DNA of 64,000 bases. It comes from Bacteroidetes bacterium HGW-Bacteroidetes-5. GTDB lineage: Bacteria > Bacteroidota > Bacteroidia > Bacteroidales > UBA932. Position numbers and translations under genes: made by a program. Location: NCBI GenBank assembly GCA_002842515.1, contig PHDC01000003.1:16338-80337 (forward strand), written 5' to 3'. The notes below the pieces were generated by a model. The model was not told the origin of the DNA and made no database searches. It worked only from the letters and a program-made list of their open reading frames with translations. This document shows, in pieces, positions 7,400 to 16,097 of this stretch (position 1 is its first letter; every line of letters starts with the position of its first letter).

Positions 7400-10300
7400 T
7401 TACAATTTGGTTTGGGCGGGGCTTATTATTTCTCCTCTAAAATTTATGCCAAAATTCTCAAATGGATTTAAAATTTTATCAATCAACACTGCACAATCAA
7501 GACGGGTTAGAGCTCTTTTACCCTTAAGAAGTTTTATGTAATCTTGCAACTCTTTGGTTTGGTCTTGGCTGGCGCTCTTGTCTATGAGGGAGATAAATTG
7601 TGAAATTGACTCCAGAGTAACAAAGTTATCATCTCCAAATTTAGATGAGATAATTGTGAATTCGTTATGACTCTTTTTAGCACCATCCTTAAGATCTGTA
7701 CCCAAGGCCTCACCATAAAACTCTTTGAGCCCGGCAGCGAGTTCGCTATTTTTGATTAGAGAGTCTGCATAGAACCAGGTTTGATTCTCCCACCCCTTGT
7801 TTAGCCCGACACCTTTGATAATTCCCGTAACACCAACCCTCTGGAGAGTTTTAAAATGGGGATGATCTACAGGTAGATCCAGATAAGGAAGAAGATATCC
7901 CCTACCCTTAAGAATCTCTGTTTGAACATCTCTAACCGGCACCTCTGCAATTTTGCCCCCTTTTGCAGATGCCAGCGCTGCCATTACTCCGGCAGCCTCA
8001 CCAATCTGTAAGACTACAGGCTGGAGGCGGGTTGTACCATTTACAAGGTTTGTTACTGAGATAGATTTCTCGGCAACAATCAACCCCTGCTGCTCCTTGG
8101 GAATCAATGTTCCCAAAGGGAGTCCGTAAGATGGTACAGGATAAAAATGCAGGTCCGGGAGGGCTTCCCAACCTTCGTACCGTGTGTGGTGATGGTCTAC
8201 AGGATAGTCCCCGACACCAATCGCCGTGCGATATAGCTTCTCTTTCTGAGTATAGGGGTCGGATATATGGTTGATTGTAAATCTTACAACACCATCTATT
8301 CTGCGCGACTCCCTGTGATATGGTATAAATGGAAATCTGTCTGCCGTTGGAAATTCATCATCTGCAAGAGCCAGTTTATTAAAACCAAGCTCTGTCTGCA
8401 TATAATAGAGAAACGAGAGAGAGTGTTGTTTAGCCTTCTCAAGTTCAATGGCCCTCTGCTCGCTGGTCAACTCAAGGATATTGGTATAGTAGTCGTTGCC
8501 CTCTATAGGCCAGTTAATCATATACTTGTTATTTGGCAACTTGCCGTAGGTAATCATCATCTGCGGGCTCCACAGACGCTGCTTCTCCTTTGGATTTTTG
8601 CACCTCTTGCTTATTGTAGAGCAGTAGAATAGTGTAGGGTTGTAATTGAGTGGCTTTGTAATGGTCATATCCCTGTCATACTCCTTGAGAACCATCACAT
8701 AGGTGAGGTCTTGAATAATATGATTCTCCTGTAGGGGTGCAATCACCTCTCCCGTTACCGCCCTTGAGTCCATCCCGATATTGTAAGCTACTCCAACCTT
8801 TTTGGCTATATCTCCAAGTTCGGTGGCATCAATTAAAACCTTTGCAGATATATTTACTGTTTGCCCATCTCTCTCCACGCCTAATGTCCAATGCCCGTCC
8901 GGGTTGCCGGTAATAGTGCCGGTGCTGATGCCTGCAACAGGGCCGGAGTTGTTGCCTGTGCTGTTGCCGGTGTTGCCAGTAGTATTGTCGGTAATATTGC
9001 TCACAGTGCTGCGGAACCAGACAGTGAGAAGCCTCTCTTTTGCAACCATATTTGCGAAGATCTTTGCCCCGACAGATGGTTCAAAAAGTGTATTGGAGAC
9101 CCATCCGGTCTTAAGCCCCTGAATACCGCCATACCTCATTTCCAAAGAGTCCCTAAATCTGCCCCAGATTCCACCCTTTAACTTATGGTTACCATCTGCA
9201 GCACTCACTCCCGAAGATGTGAGCATCCCGCCAAGCCAGTCAAACTCTTCAATTATGAGTGTCCTGGCTCCCATTGCAGCTGCCCGGACTCCGGCGGCAG
9301 TGCCGCTTGCACCACCTCCAACAATCACAACATCGTAGCTGGTTCGGCTCTTTAACTTTTCTGTATATCTGTTCCCAAACCTGTCTGTAGCGACAACAGT
9401 AACTTCTGATGTCTCACTTTTTGGCTTTGCACGGAATAGTTTGTCTGTAAGCGACGGGTAGATCCATTTATGCTCAAGTTTATCCTTGTTTGAATAGATC
9501 TCTCTTGCCATCGGGTCATACCCCTCAAACCGCTCCATTGAAGATGTAAGCACCCCATCTTCATAAAGCTCCACTCTCCACGAAGGATCATAATTCCAGA
9601 TATTTGCAACGATATAGCCTTTGAAAGAGAGATCATCTTCTGCTGTGTAGAGGCGCATCTGATGCTCTTTTGGCTTACCCGAAGATTTATAGTACCAGCT
9701 TAGAGAGTCGCCATTGGCAATATAGACTCCATACCCTTTGGGAGTTCCATCTGTGCACAACTCTCCCTGCCACCAGGCGCCCGACATAGCTGCCGTAACG
9801 TGTTCAAAGAGATTTGCAGATATAACCTCATTGTGGTTCGTGTGCATATGGCCCGAAATGATATGGGTATTATAGGGCTCCAGAATTTTATAGAGTCCTT
9901 TGTGGTTTGCCATTGTAGTACCAGCCTTCTCGTAGCTAAACTTGTCACGATCCTTTTTGCCGATTGTGGTTGGAATATGGAGCGCCACCACCACAGTAGA
10001 GCCTTTGGGAACATAGGCCAAATCTCTTTCCAGCCAACTTAACTGCTTCTCTTCCAGATATCCTATATAGTAATACTCTCTGCCTACATAGAAGCAGTCA
10101 TTGAGAACAACATAGTGAATATTACCGACATTAAAAGAGTAGTAAGAGGGGCCATACATCTGCTCATACTTCCATTGAGTGGTTTCGAACGAGCGTCCGT
10201 AGTTGACCATATCGTGATTACCCATTGCGTTAAAGAATGGCAGCCCGCTTTTGGCCATCACCCGGTTGTATTCGGGATAGAGTTTATGGTCGTGAGAGAT

Positions 10301-10777
10301 AAGGTCTCCCGGGGCAATTCCGTGAAAGGGGATTTTGTAACCGGATACTGTGTTTTTTATATCGGCAACACCCTCTTCAAGCAGTTTAAACTCCTTTGCA
10401 GAGTAAATCTGAGGATCTGCCACTACAACAAAACCGTGTGATATATCACTAATCTCCTTTTTGTTGAGAACGTAGTCGTAACTTTTTCTCTTACTCTCTT
10501 TAGGCTCTATCGGGAGAAAGAACTTCACAACACCATCGATTACCGGAGCGGAGTAACCGGCAGGAAGAGAGAGATAAACAAAGCTGCTCTCATCTGCAGC
10601 CTCAAGTGTATAGCGCCCGCTGTTACCTGTAACGGTGAAGTTCTTACCATCTGTAACAACAACTCCTGCCACAGGGGCAGAACCGGCAGTAACCCTGCCT
10701 TTTATTGTAACTGCCTGCAAGACTATGCCGCAAAGCGAGAATATTACTATTAATGAAAGGGTTATTGCTCTTCTCAT
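7400..10777 (-). CDS. Fusion: calcineurin-like phosphoesterase plus FAD-dependent oxidoreductase
   Basis: This 1125-residue secreted protein joins two families. Residues 1-22 are a signal peptide; about 23-105 resemble the carboxypeptidase-regulatory-like N-terminal domain of Bacteroidota calcineurin-like phosphoesterases. Residues 115-325 carry the metal ligands (VVADPQIY 118-125, GDLISHD 157-163, GNHD 186-189, GHMH 309-312), followed by their C-terminal domain to about 470. From about 480 a second protein starts with YDVVIVGGGASGTAAG (481-496), the FAD-binding Rossmann motif of the FAD_oxidored family often labelled xanthan lyase-like. A Gly/Asn/Thr-rich insertion lies at about 594-626. No frame break separates the halves. 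It overlaps no neighbour and sits 12 bases after the epimerase. Substrates are unknown; the context suggests glycan breakdown. Confidence 0.85.
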   Translation of the reverse strand: MRRAITLSLIVIFSLCGIVLQAVTIKGRVTAGSAPVAGVVVTDGKNFTVTGNSGRYTLEAADESSFVYLSLPAGYSAPVIDGVVKFFLPIEPKESKRKSYDYVLNKKEISDISHGFVVVADPQIYSAKEFKLLEEGVADIKNTVSGYKIPFHGIAPGDLISHDHKLYPEYNRVMAKSGLPFFNAMGNHDMVNYGRSFETTQWKYEQMYGPSYYSFNVGNIHYVVLNDCFYVGREYYYIGYLEEKQLSWLERDLAYVPKGSTVVVALHIPTTIGKKDRDKFSYEKAGTTMANHKGLYKILEPYNTHIISGHMHTNHNEVISANLFEHVTAAMSGAWWQGELCTDGTPKGYGVYIANGDSLSWYYKSSGKPKEHQMRLYTAEDDLSFKGYIVANIWNYDPSWRVELYEDGVLTSSMERFEGYDPMAREIYSNKDKLEHKWIYPSLTDKLFRAKPKSETSEVTVVATDRFGNRYTEKLKSRTSYDVVIVGGGASGTAAGVRAAAMGARTLIIEEFDWLGGMLTSSGVSAADGNHKLKGGIWGRFRDSLEMRYGGIQGLKTGWVSNTLFEPSVGAKIFANMVAKERLLTVWFRSTVSNITDNTTGNTGNSTGNNSGPVAGISTGTITGNPDGHWTLGVERDGQTVNISAKVLIDATELGDIAKKVGVAYNIGMDSRAVTGEVIAPLQENHIIQDLTYVMVLKEYDRDMTITKPLNYNPTLFYCSTISKRCKNPKEKQRLWSPQMMITYGKLPNNKYMINWPIEGNDYYTNILELTSEQRAIELEKAKQHSLSFLYYMQTELGFNKLALADDEFPTADRFPFIPYHRESRRIDGVVRFTINHISDPYTQKEKLYRTAIGVGDYPVDHHHTRYEGWEALPDLHFYPVPSYGLPLGTLIPKEQQGLIVAEKSISVTNLVNGTTRLQPVVLQIGEAAGVMAALASAKGGKIAEVPVRDVQTEILKGRGYLLPYLDLPVDHPHFKTLQRVGVTGIIKGVGLNKGWENQTWFYADSLIKNSELAAGLKEFYGEALGTDLKDGAKKSHNEFTIISSKFGDDNFVTLESISQFISLIDKSASQDQTKELQDYIKLLKGKRALTRLDCAVLIDKILNPFENFGINFRGEIISPAQTKL

Positions 10778-10789
10778 ACTTTTTTAGAA

Positions 10790-11950
10790 TTAGAGTTTAT
10801 CCAGAATCATCCAACATTGATAGAGGGCACGCGGTACGTGAAAACAACCTTTCCATTTACCCCCCTTAAGATCCAGCAGAACCTCACCACGACGGTTGAG
10901 ATAGCCAAACCACTCTTTGTGCTCCCTGTCCTTGAATTTATCCCAGCTATATTGGTGCAGCTTCTCAAACCATTTGAGCGACTCTTTGCTTCCAGTTAAT
11001 TGATAGGCCTTTAGCATTGTAATCATACTCTCCACATGGACCCACCATAATTTTTGGTCCCACTCCAGCTGCTGGGTAGGGTGTCCCTTTACATCCATAA
11101 AGTAGAAGATTCCCCCATACTCTTTATCCCACCCATACTCTATGGTTTTTAAAGCTATCTCAACCGCTTTTTTAATAATATCATCTCTGCCAAGCTTTAC
11201 TCCAAGATCCATAATAAACCACATAGCCTCCAGTGAGTGACCGGGATTTATTAACCTCCCCTCAAATGAGTCGCTAAACTCTCCCCCTGCCGTTACATTT
11301 TCCAGAATCAATCCCAGATCTTCTCTGTAGAAAACATTGAGAACCTCATCCAGACAGGTATTGATTGTTTTATCTACCAAATCTTTATCTACAAGATGCT
11401 CAATCTCAAGAGCAAGATTGCACATTATCATTGGCAGGGAGAACCCCTTTAGCTCTCTGGTTCCGGGATAGGCTTTGTTCCACATCCCTTTAGGGTTATC
11501 CTGTTTCTCTATTATCTTATTGAATGTCTTTTTTGCGATCTCTCCGTACTCTTTGTTTCCGGTTGCCAGGCTAAGCTGAGCAAATGCCATTGTTGCAAAG
11601 GTGTAGGAGAAGATATTGTATGGTTGTATTAGGGGCTTCCCCTCTTTGGTAAGAGAGAAGTACCAGTTGTAATCTCCGTCGTGCCCATATTTGTTCAAAA
11701 AATCTGCCCCCTGTATTGCGCACTCCAGCCACTCACTCCTCCTCTCAACCCTGTTATACATCATTGAGAAGAGCCACACCTGACGACCCTGCAGCCAAAC
11801 AAACTTATCTGTATCATAAACTTTACCCTCTCTGTCAAGACAGGTAAAGTACCCCCCAAATTCATCGTCCTGCGAATTATCCAGCCAAAATGGGAGAATA
11901 TTATTTAAAAGCTCATCTCTATATTGATTCGCCAATAATTGAAAATCCAT
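10790..11950 (-). CDS. AGE-family sugar 2-epimerase (N-acylglucosamine 2-epimerase-like)
   Basis: The protein of about 386 residues is an (alpha/alpha)6-barrel epimerase of the AGE family (GlcNAc, cellobiose or mannobiose 2-epimerases). Diagnostic pieces include EFGGYFTCLDREG near the N-terminus, KFVWLQGRQVWLFS, INPGHSLEAMWF with a catalytic His, and the C-terminal ending GGKWKGCFHVPRALYQC with the second His. There is no signal peptide, so it acts in the cytosol, presumably on sugar imported by the divergent symporter. I chose the ATG at 11948-11950; the longer start at 11968 would overlap the upstream stop. The ending resembles GlcNAc/ManNAc-type enzymes, but the true substrate cannot be decided from sequence. 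Confidence 0.85.
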   Translation of the reverse strand: MDFQLLANQYRDELLNNILPFWLDNSQDDEFGGYFTCLDREGKVYDTDKFVWLQGRQVWLFSMMYNRVERRSEWLECAIQGADFLNKYGHDGDYNWYFSLTKEGKPLIQPYNIFSYTFATMAFAQLSLATGNKEYGEIAKKTFNKIIEKQDNPKGMWNKAYPGTRELKGFSLPMIMCNLALEIEHLVDKDLVDKTINTCLDEVLNVFYREDLGLILENVTAGGEFSDSFEGRLINPGHSLEAMWFIMDLGVKLGRDDIIKKAVEIALKTIEYGWDKEYGGIFYFMDVKGHPTQQLEWDQKLWWVHVESMITMLKAYQLTGSKESLKWFEKLHQYSWDKFKDREHKEWFGYLNRRGEVLLDLKGGKWKGCFHVPRALYQCWMILDKL

Positions 11951-11951
11951 C

Positions 11952-12896
11952 TTATCTTTTATTATCAAAAGTTCTTAAATATTCGGTATATCTGTTGTAC
12001 AGATGCCCTGCCTGCAGATATGCCGACTGTGGACTCATAAAGTGTGAGAACTCGAAGGTTACTGCATTTGTGTAACCCGCTTTTTCTGCCAGCTTCAATT
12101 TTAGAAGCAGCTTCTCCCACTTGATGGGTAGAAACTTAATCGGCATATCTCTGTCGAAGGTCTCGGAGTTAGTCCAGCACTCAAGACCGTGTTTATCTGC
12201 CAGTTTTTTATTGATTGTAAGAAAATCTACCAGCTGGTCATACTCAACGTGTCCATCCTGAAAGGCAACAATATCTACTGCGCCCTTGATTCCGGCGAAA
12301 ATCTCATCCCACTCCTGCTCGTGATTTGTGAGTGAAACAGATTCATCTTTATTTGTTTGTGAGTTGTACTGGCTGATATTCTTAATGCCGTCTATGTATG
12401 GCGAGATCATAGTTGGGAGTCCGCCCGATACCTCTTTGCAATATCTCCCGAGCCCGGCATAGAGATCTATAATCTTACCTGTTTTACGGCTGCACTCCTG
12501 AGATATATACCACCCCGAGAAAGATTTATAGTGACCATATCTCTCCCACACCTCATCGATAACCAGCCGGTTTATCTCCGCCTCCTTCTCGTAATATCCT
12601 CTATCCCAGTATTTACCTGAGTCATACAGCCCAAAGAAGAACTTCATCCCCCATTTGTCGCTCAGTTTGAGGTACATCTCAACCAGATCTACCGGAGGGG
12701 TGTAACAACCCTCTCTCTCTGTGAGCACTTTAGATGGGAAGGTCTGCCAGCGTCTGTATCCGCTGCGAATGAGTATAACGGTATCTATCCCGGCCGCTTT
12801 CATATAGCCGAAATCTCTGTCCCACTCATCTGCTCCCCAATTCTGGTGAGGGATGTCGTGGCTTATTTCATCCAGGAAAGTGCCTTTTAACCTCAT
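11952..12896 (-). CDS. DUF4434-type glycoside hydrolase-like protein
   Basis: A protein of about 314 residues starting MRLKGTFLDEISHDIPHQNW. A longer frame to 12974 exists but would overlap the preceding gene and adds residues unlike the family. The pattern KGTFLDEISHDIPHQNWG, AAGIDTVILIRSGYR, YLKLSDKWGMKFFFGLYDSGKYW and GWYISQEC matches DUF4434, a TIM-barrel domain found in Bacteroidota glycan loci and related to clan GH-A-like hydrolases. ISQE could supply an acidic catalytic residue. No signal peptide is visible, so it may be cytosolic. It lies 1 base upstream of the epimerase start, which suggests translational coupling and a shared pathway. Confidence 0.75.
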   Translation of the reverse strand: MRLKGTFLDEISHDIPHQNWGADEWDRDFGYMKAAGIDTVILIRSGYRRWQTFPSKVLTEREGCYTPPVDLVEMYLKLSDKWGMKFFFGLYDSGKYWDRGYYEKEAEINRLVIDEVWERYGHYKSFSGWYISQECSRKTGKIIDLYAGLGRYCKEVSGGLPTMISPYIDGIKNISQYNSQTNKDESVSLTNHEQEWDEIFAGIKGAVDIVAFQDGHVEYDQLVDFLTINKKLADKHGLECWTNSETFDRDMPIKFLPIKWEKLLLKLKLAEKAGYTNAVTFEFSHFMSPQSAYLQAGHLYNRYTEYLRTFDNKR

Positions 12897-12933
12897 AGTT
12901 ATAGAATTTGTTGTTATACAAATATGTTTAAAT

Positions 12934-14295
12934 CTATTTTTGTGCATTTGCAGCGTCAATTCCCGCTTTGACAAACTGCCACTGACTGTTCTGTTTTAAA
13001 TGGATCATATCAAAAAAGAAGTAGCCGTCTCCCGCATTGATGCAAGCATCGACAGAGCTGGAGATTGCCTGCCCCACATTAACACCTGCAGGAACCTGGC
13101 TTGGGTAGAAGAAGTTTCCGTCGGGACCTCCCGAGATTGGAACATCACCCATTGTCACCTCTTTTGCCTTTAGGCAGAAGCCCTGCATTGTCCACTCAGT
13201 TGCTCCGTACACTTTGTTTGCAGCTGCATATGCGCCTATAAGCAAGAAGTCCAGATGGTCTGCATAACCGAAGTTCTTATAATCTGCAGTAGCCCAGCTA
13301 TATTTTGACGATGTGTTGTATTTTGGACTTGCCCAGTTTACGCCAACATCATAGTAAGATGAGTACCAGCCTCCTACATATATTCCAAAATCAATGTTGG
13401 GGTTAACTCCTTTCACCCTGCCCTTTGCCTTTACAACAAAGTCGTGGATCACCTTAACCCTAAACTCCAGCCACTTCTTAAAATGTTTGGGAAGCGGGTT
13501 TGGCAACTGACCAACCTTGGTTCCGGGAGGTATAATATCGTTAGGAAAGTTTGTAACCTTCTCGCCAATATAGCTCTCAAACTTCTGTCTGGTATATGCA
13601 GAGAAATCACTCTCAAACCCGTCGAAACGACCTCTGTCCAGAACGATTCCGTCCAGTGTAGGGTATCTTGCCAGATCTTCCAGAATTGTGCAGATATACT
13701 CCTGAACTTCGTCTCTTACAGGATTGAAGAACTTGGCATTATTGCTCGTCTGCATTATATTCTTTATACCTTCGGTTGTATTAAGCTCCGTTGCCCAGCT
13801 GCTCTTAGTGTTGTCACGAAAAAGCATCCCCTGCGACCCCAGGCTTGTGGTATTTCCTCCGGTAAATGTGTTTATGGCTGCGTAGACCTTAAGACCAAGC
13901 TTATGCCCTTCATCTATAAAGGCTTGCAGATAGTCCCAAGTTGCTGTTCTCTCCACTTTTGTGTAACCGCCGGGTAACCAGGCACCAAGCCAACTTACCT
14001 TATCTACAGCATTTGAGTTAAAAAGGATATCACCTGTTGTAGGTCTTACATCTACAATAACGTGCGTAAACCCGCTATTTTTGGCTATAATAAGATCTCT
14101 GGTAATATTCTCCTTGTTGTTTGCAAAATCGGGGAAATTAGCCGCCGCGTCTATCCATAAATATTTTGGTTTTGCAGAGTTAAGTACTACCTCCTCCTGG
14201 GGCCACTCCCACTCCGGCGTTTTTGGCGCCTTACTGCAGGCAGAGAGTAAATTGATAACTAAAAGCGGCATAGCCAGCATTGTCAAAATCTTCAT
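12934..14295 (-). CDS. GHL10-like glycoside hydrolase lipoprotein
   Basis: The start at 14293-14295 gives MKILTMLAMPLLVINLLSACSKAP, a lipoprotein signal; the longer frame to 14367 is rejected. The body is a TIM barrel of the glycosyl-hydrolase-like 10 (GHL10) type. It has KYLWIDAAANFPDF, a segment GFTHVIVDVRPTTGDILF, GHKLGLKVYAAINTFTGG, and LDGIVLDRGRFDGFESDFS, where the LDRxRFD block is shared with its paralogue at 21005-22303. Being lipid-anchored it probably acts in the periplasm or at the cell surface on oligosaccharides delivered with SusCD. The actual bond cleaved is not known for this group. Confidence 0.8.
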   Translation of the reverse strand: MKILTMLAMPLLVINLLSACSKAPKTPEWEWPQEEVVLNSAKPKYLWIDAAANFPDFANNKENITRDLIIAKNSGFTHVIVDVRPTTGDILFNSNAVDKVSWLGAWLPGGYTKVERTATWDYLQAFIDEGHKLGLKVYAAINTFTGGNTTSLGSQGMLFRDNTKSSWATELNTTEGIKNIMQTSNNAKFFNPVRDEVQEYICTILEDLARYPTLDGIVLDRGRFDGFESDFSAYTRQKFESYIGEKVTNFPNDIIPPGTKVGQLPNPLPKHFKKWLEFRVKVIHDFVVKAKGRVKGVNPNIDFGIYVGGWYSSYYDVGVNWASPKYNTSSKYSWATADYKNFGYADHLDFLLIGAYAAANKVYGATEWTMQGFCLKAKEVTMGDVPISGGPDGNFFYPSQVPAGVNVGQAISSSVDACINAGDGYFFFDMIHLKQNSQWQFVKAGIDAANAQK

Positions 14296-14409
14296 AATAA
14301 TCCTGTTCACAATTTCGCAATTTTTATTTTCCCGAATATCACATAAAAAAGGCAATGTTTTCGGCACTCCCCTTGAGGAGAGTACCGAAAATCACCTTAA
14401 AGTTAATTA

Positions 14410-16083
14410 CTATTTATCAATACAATCAAATTCCCAGGCTACCAAACTGCGACAGTTACCATCTGTATAGTAAAGTCTCAGTTTATAACCATCCGGAGAA
14501 GGTATCATCAAAATGTCGCTTGATGCAAACACAGGAGTACCAAACTTACGCTCATTAGTTGTAAAGACTTTGGAAGGAGAGTTGTCCATCCTGTCTGTGA
14601 ACTGTGTAAGGGTAGTTACATCAAACATATAACCAAGACACTGACTGTAAGTAAAGTGCATTCCTCCGTATACTGCCACATAGGTTGCTTTGTTGAACTC
14701 AACTGCATCAATTGTATTGAAGTTTGAGTTTGCGCCCCATTGTGAGGTTGCCAGCATTGCAACACCATTATTGGTTGCACCGTTAACTGCATTTATTTTG
14801 TTACCGGTTCCACCATAGTTGGTAATAAAGTAGTTTCCGTTTGTGTTTGTTGAACCGTAAACCACATCGGTATTACCGGAGTTCCAGTTTACAATATTGG
14901 TTGCAACTATAGCTTCCGGTTGCCCTACAACTCCGTCTGTAATTACCCACCTCATAAATTCGTTATGTGCAGGAGGGTTAGCCCAGGCCCAGGTTGGAAC
15001 GGTAATTATTGCATTCTTGGTGATATCTCCCTGAACTGAAATCTTCGCGCCTAATCTTGCACCTTTACCCAGAGTATAGGTCATAGTGATAAACTCCTCC
15101 GGTGCTTTGGTTACAGAGTTAGTCTTCCAAATTTTGAACACACCGTTTTTGGCCACATTGTTACATAGAAGCATATTGCCTGCCTTATCTGCAGTTATTG
15201 CACCTCCGGTTAAATCCATACTACCTGCTATGAGACCCAGTTTCTCTCCTGTTGTACTGTTAAAGTAGTGCTGCTCTGTTCCTACACTAAGAACCAGGTG
15301 GTTACCGATAGCTGCAAGAGTGTGATTCTTATTTGCTGCATTTGTAATACCATACTTAATACTTAGGTCGTTAGCCCAAAGTTCACTCTGGCTTCCCGGA
15401 CGGAAACCATAATTAATTTTTGGAGGGATGGTCTTCTTAACAGTGTAGTTGGCTTTTGAAACTCCATCGTGAGCAGTCACTGTAAAGACAACCTCTTGTG
15501 AGTAGTCTCTCGGAACAGATGGGTCGGGAGAGATTGTAGCGTGTGCAGATATCGCGATAGAGGCTGTAGACATACCAAGATTGTCAATGGTTATAAGAGA
15601 GATGCTCTTGGCATCTTCGTCAATAACACCTGTAATTGATGGTGTATTGAGTGTGAAGTTAATAATTGCACACTTGTTGCTTTTGGTTCTTACTCCGGAT
15701 ATTCTGTAGCTCTTAACAGTGCCGTCTGCCTTTGTAACCGTAATTGGGTTCTGTTTTGTAAGATCCATAACTGCAAGTCCCGGTTCAATAAATGTGTTGT
15801 CATCCAGGTTTGCAGATATCTTCATTTTGGTTATATCGGTAGGGTTTGTACTCTCTACCGGGTAGAACCAGGGAACAGGAATCACCAGGTCTGTAATATC
15901 CGGATTGGATATCTGCAGTGTGAATTTTGCATTTGCATCATTCTTAAACTCTCCGTCGGAGAATTGTGCCGACAGGCTGTTTAGTCCTTGTCTCACCTCA
16001 AGGGGAACAAGTACTTCGGGTTTGTGACATCCGCTCAAAATTGTGAGCAGAGCAGCCAAAAATATGAATATATTCTTTTTCAT
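14410..16083 (-). CDS. DUF5018 domain lipoprotein of a SusCD locus
   Basis: The ATG at 16081-16083 yields MKKNIFIFLAALLTILSGCHKPEV, a clear lipobox. A longer frame to 16107 overlaps the SusD stop. The N-terminal repeats (FTLQISNPDITDLVIPVPWFYP, and IINFTLNTPSITGVIDEDAKS) are those of DUF5018, a domain of surface lipoproteins encoded directly after SusD in many Bacteroidota glycan loci; these are thought to be glycan-binding accessory proteins. The C-terminal half (about 250-558) has repeating strand patterns consistent with a propeller. It follows susD by 14 bases and is most likely cotranscribed. The ligand is unknown. Confidence 0.78.
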   Translation of the reverse strand: MKKNIFIFLAALLTILSGCHKPEVLVPLEVRQGLNSLSAQFSDGEFKNDANAKFTLQISNPDITDLVIPVPWFYPVESTNPTDITKMKISANLDDNTFIEPGLAVMDLTKQNPITVTKADGTVKSYRISGVRTKSNKCAIINFTLNTPSITGVIDEDAKSISLITIDNLGMSTASIAISAHATISPDPSVPRDYSQEVVFTVTAHDGVSKANYTVKKTIPPKINYGFRPGSQSELWANDLSIKYGITNAANKNHTLAAIGNHLVLSVGTEQHYFNSTTGEKLGLIAGSMDLTGGAITADKAGNMLLCNNVAKNGVFKIWKTNSVTKAPEEFITMTYTLGKGARLGAKISVQGDITKNAIITVPTWAWANPPAHNEFMRWVITDGVVGQPEAIVATNIVNWNSGNTDVVYGSTNTNGNYFITNYGGTGNKINAVNGATNNGVAMLATSQWGANSNFNTIDAVEFNKATYVAVYGGMHFTYSQCLGYMFDVTTLTQFTDRMDNSPSKVFTTNERKFGTPVFASSDILMIPSPDGYKLRLYYTDGNCRSLVAWEFDCIDK

Positions 16084-16097
16084 AACTCCTTTCAATT

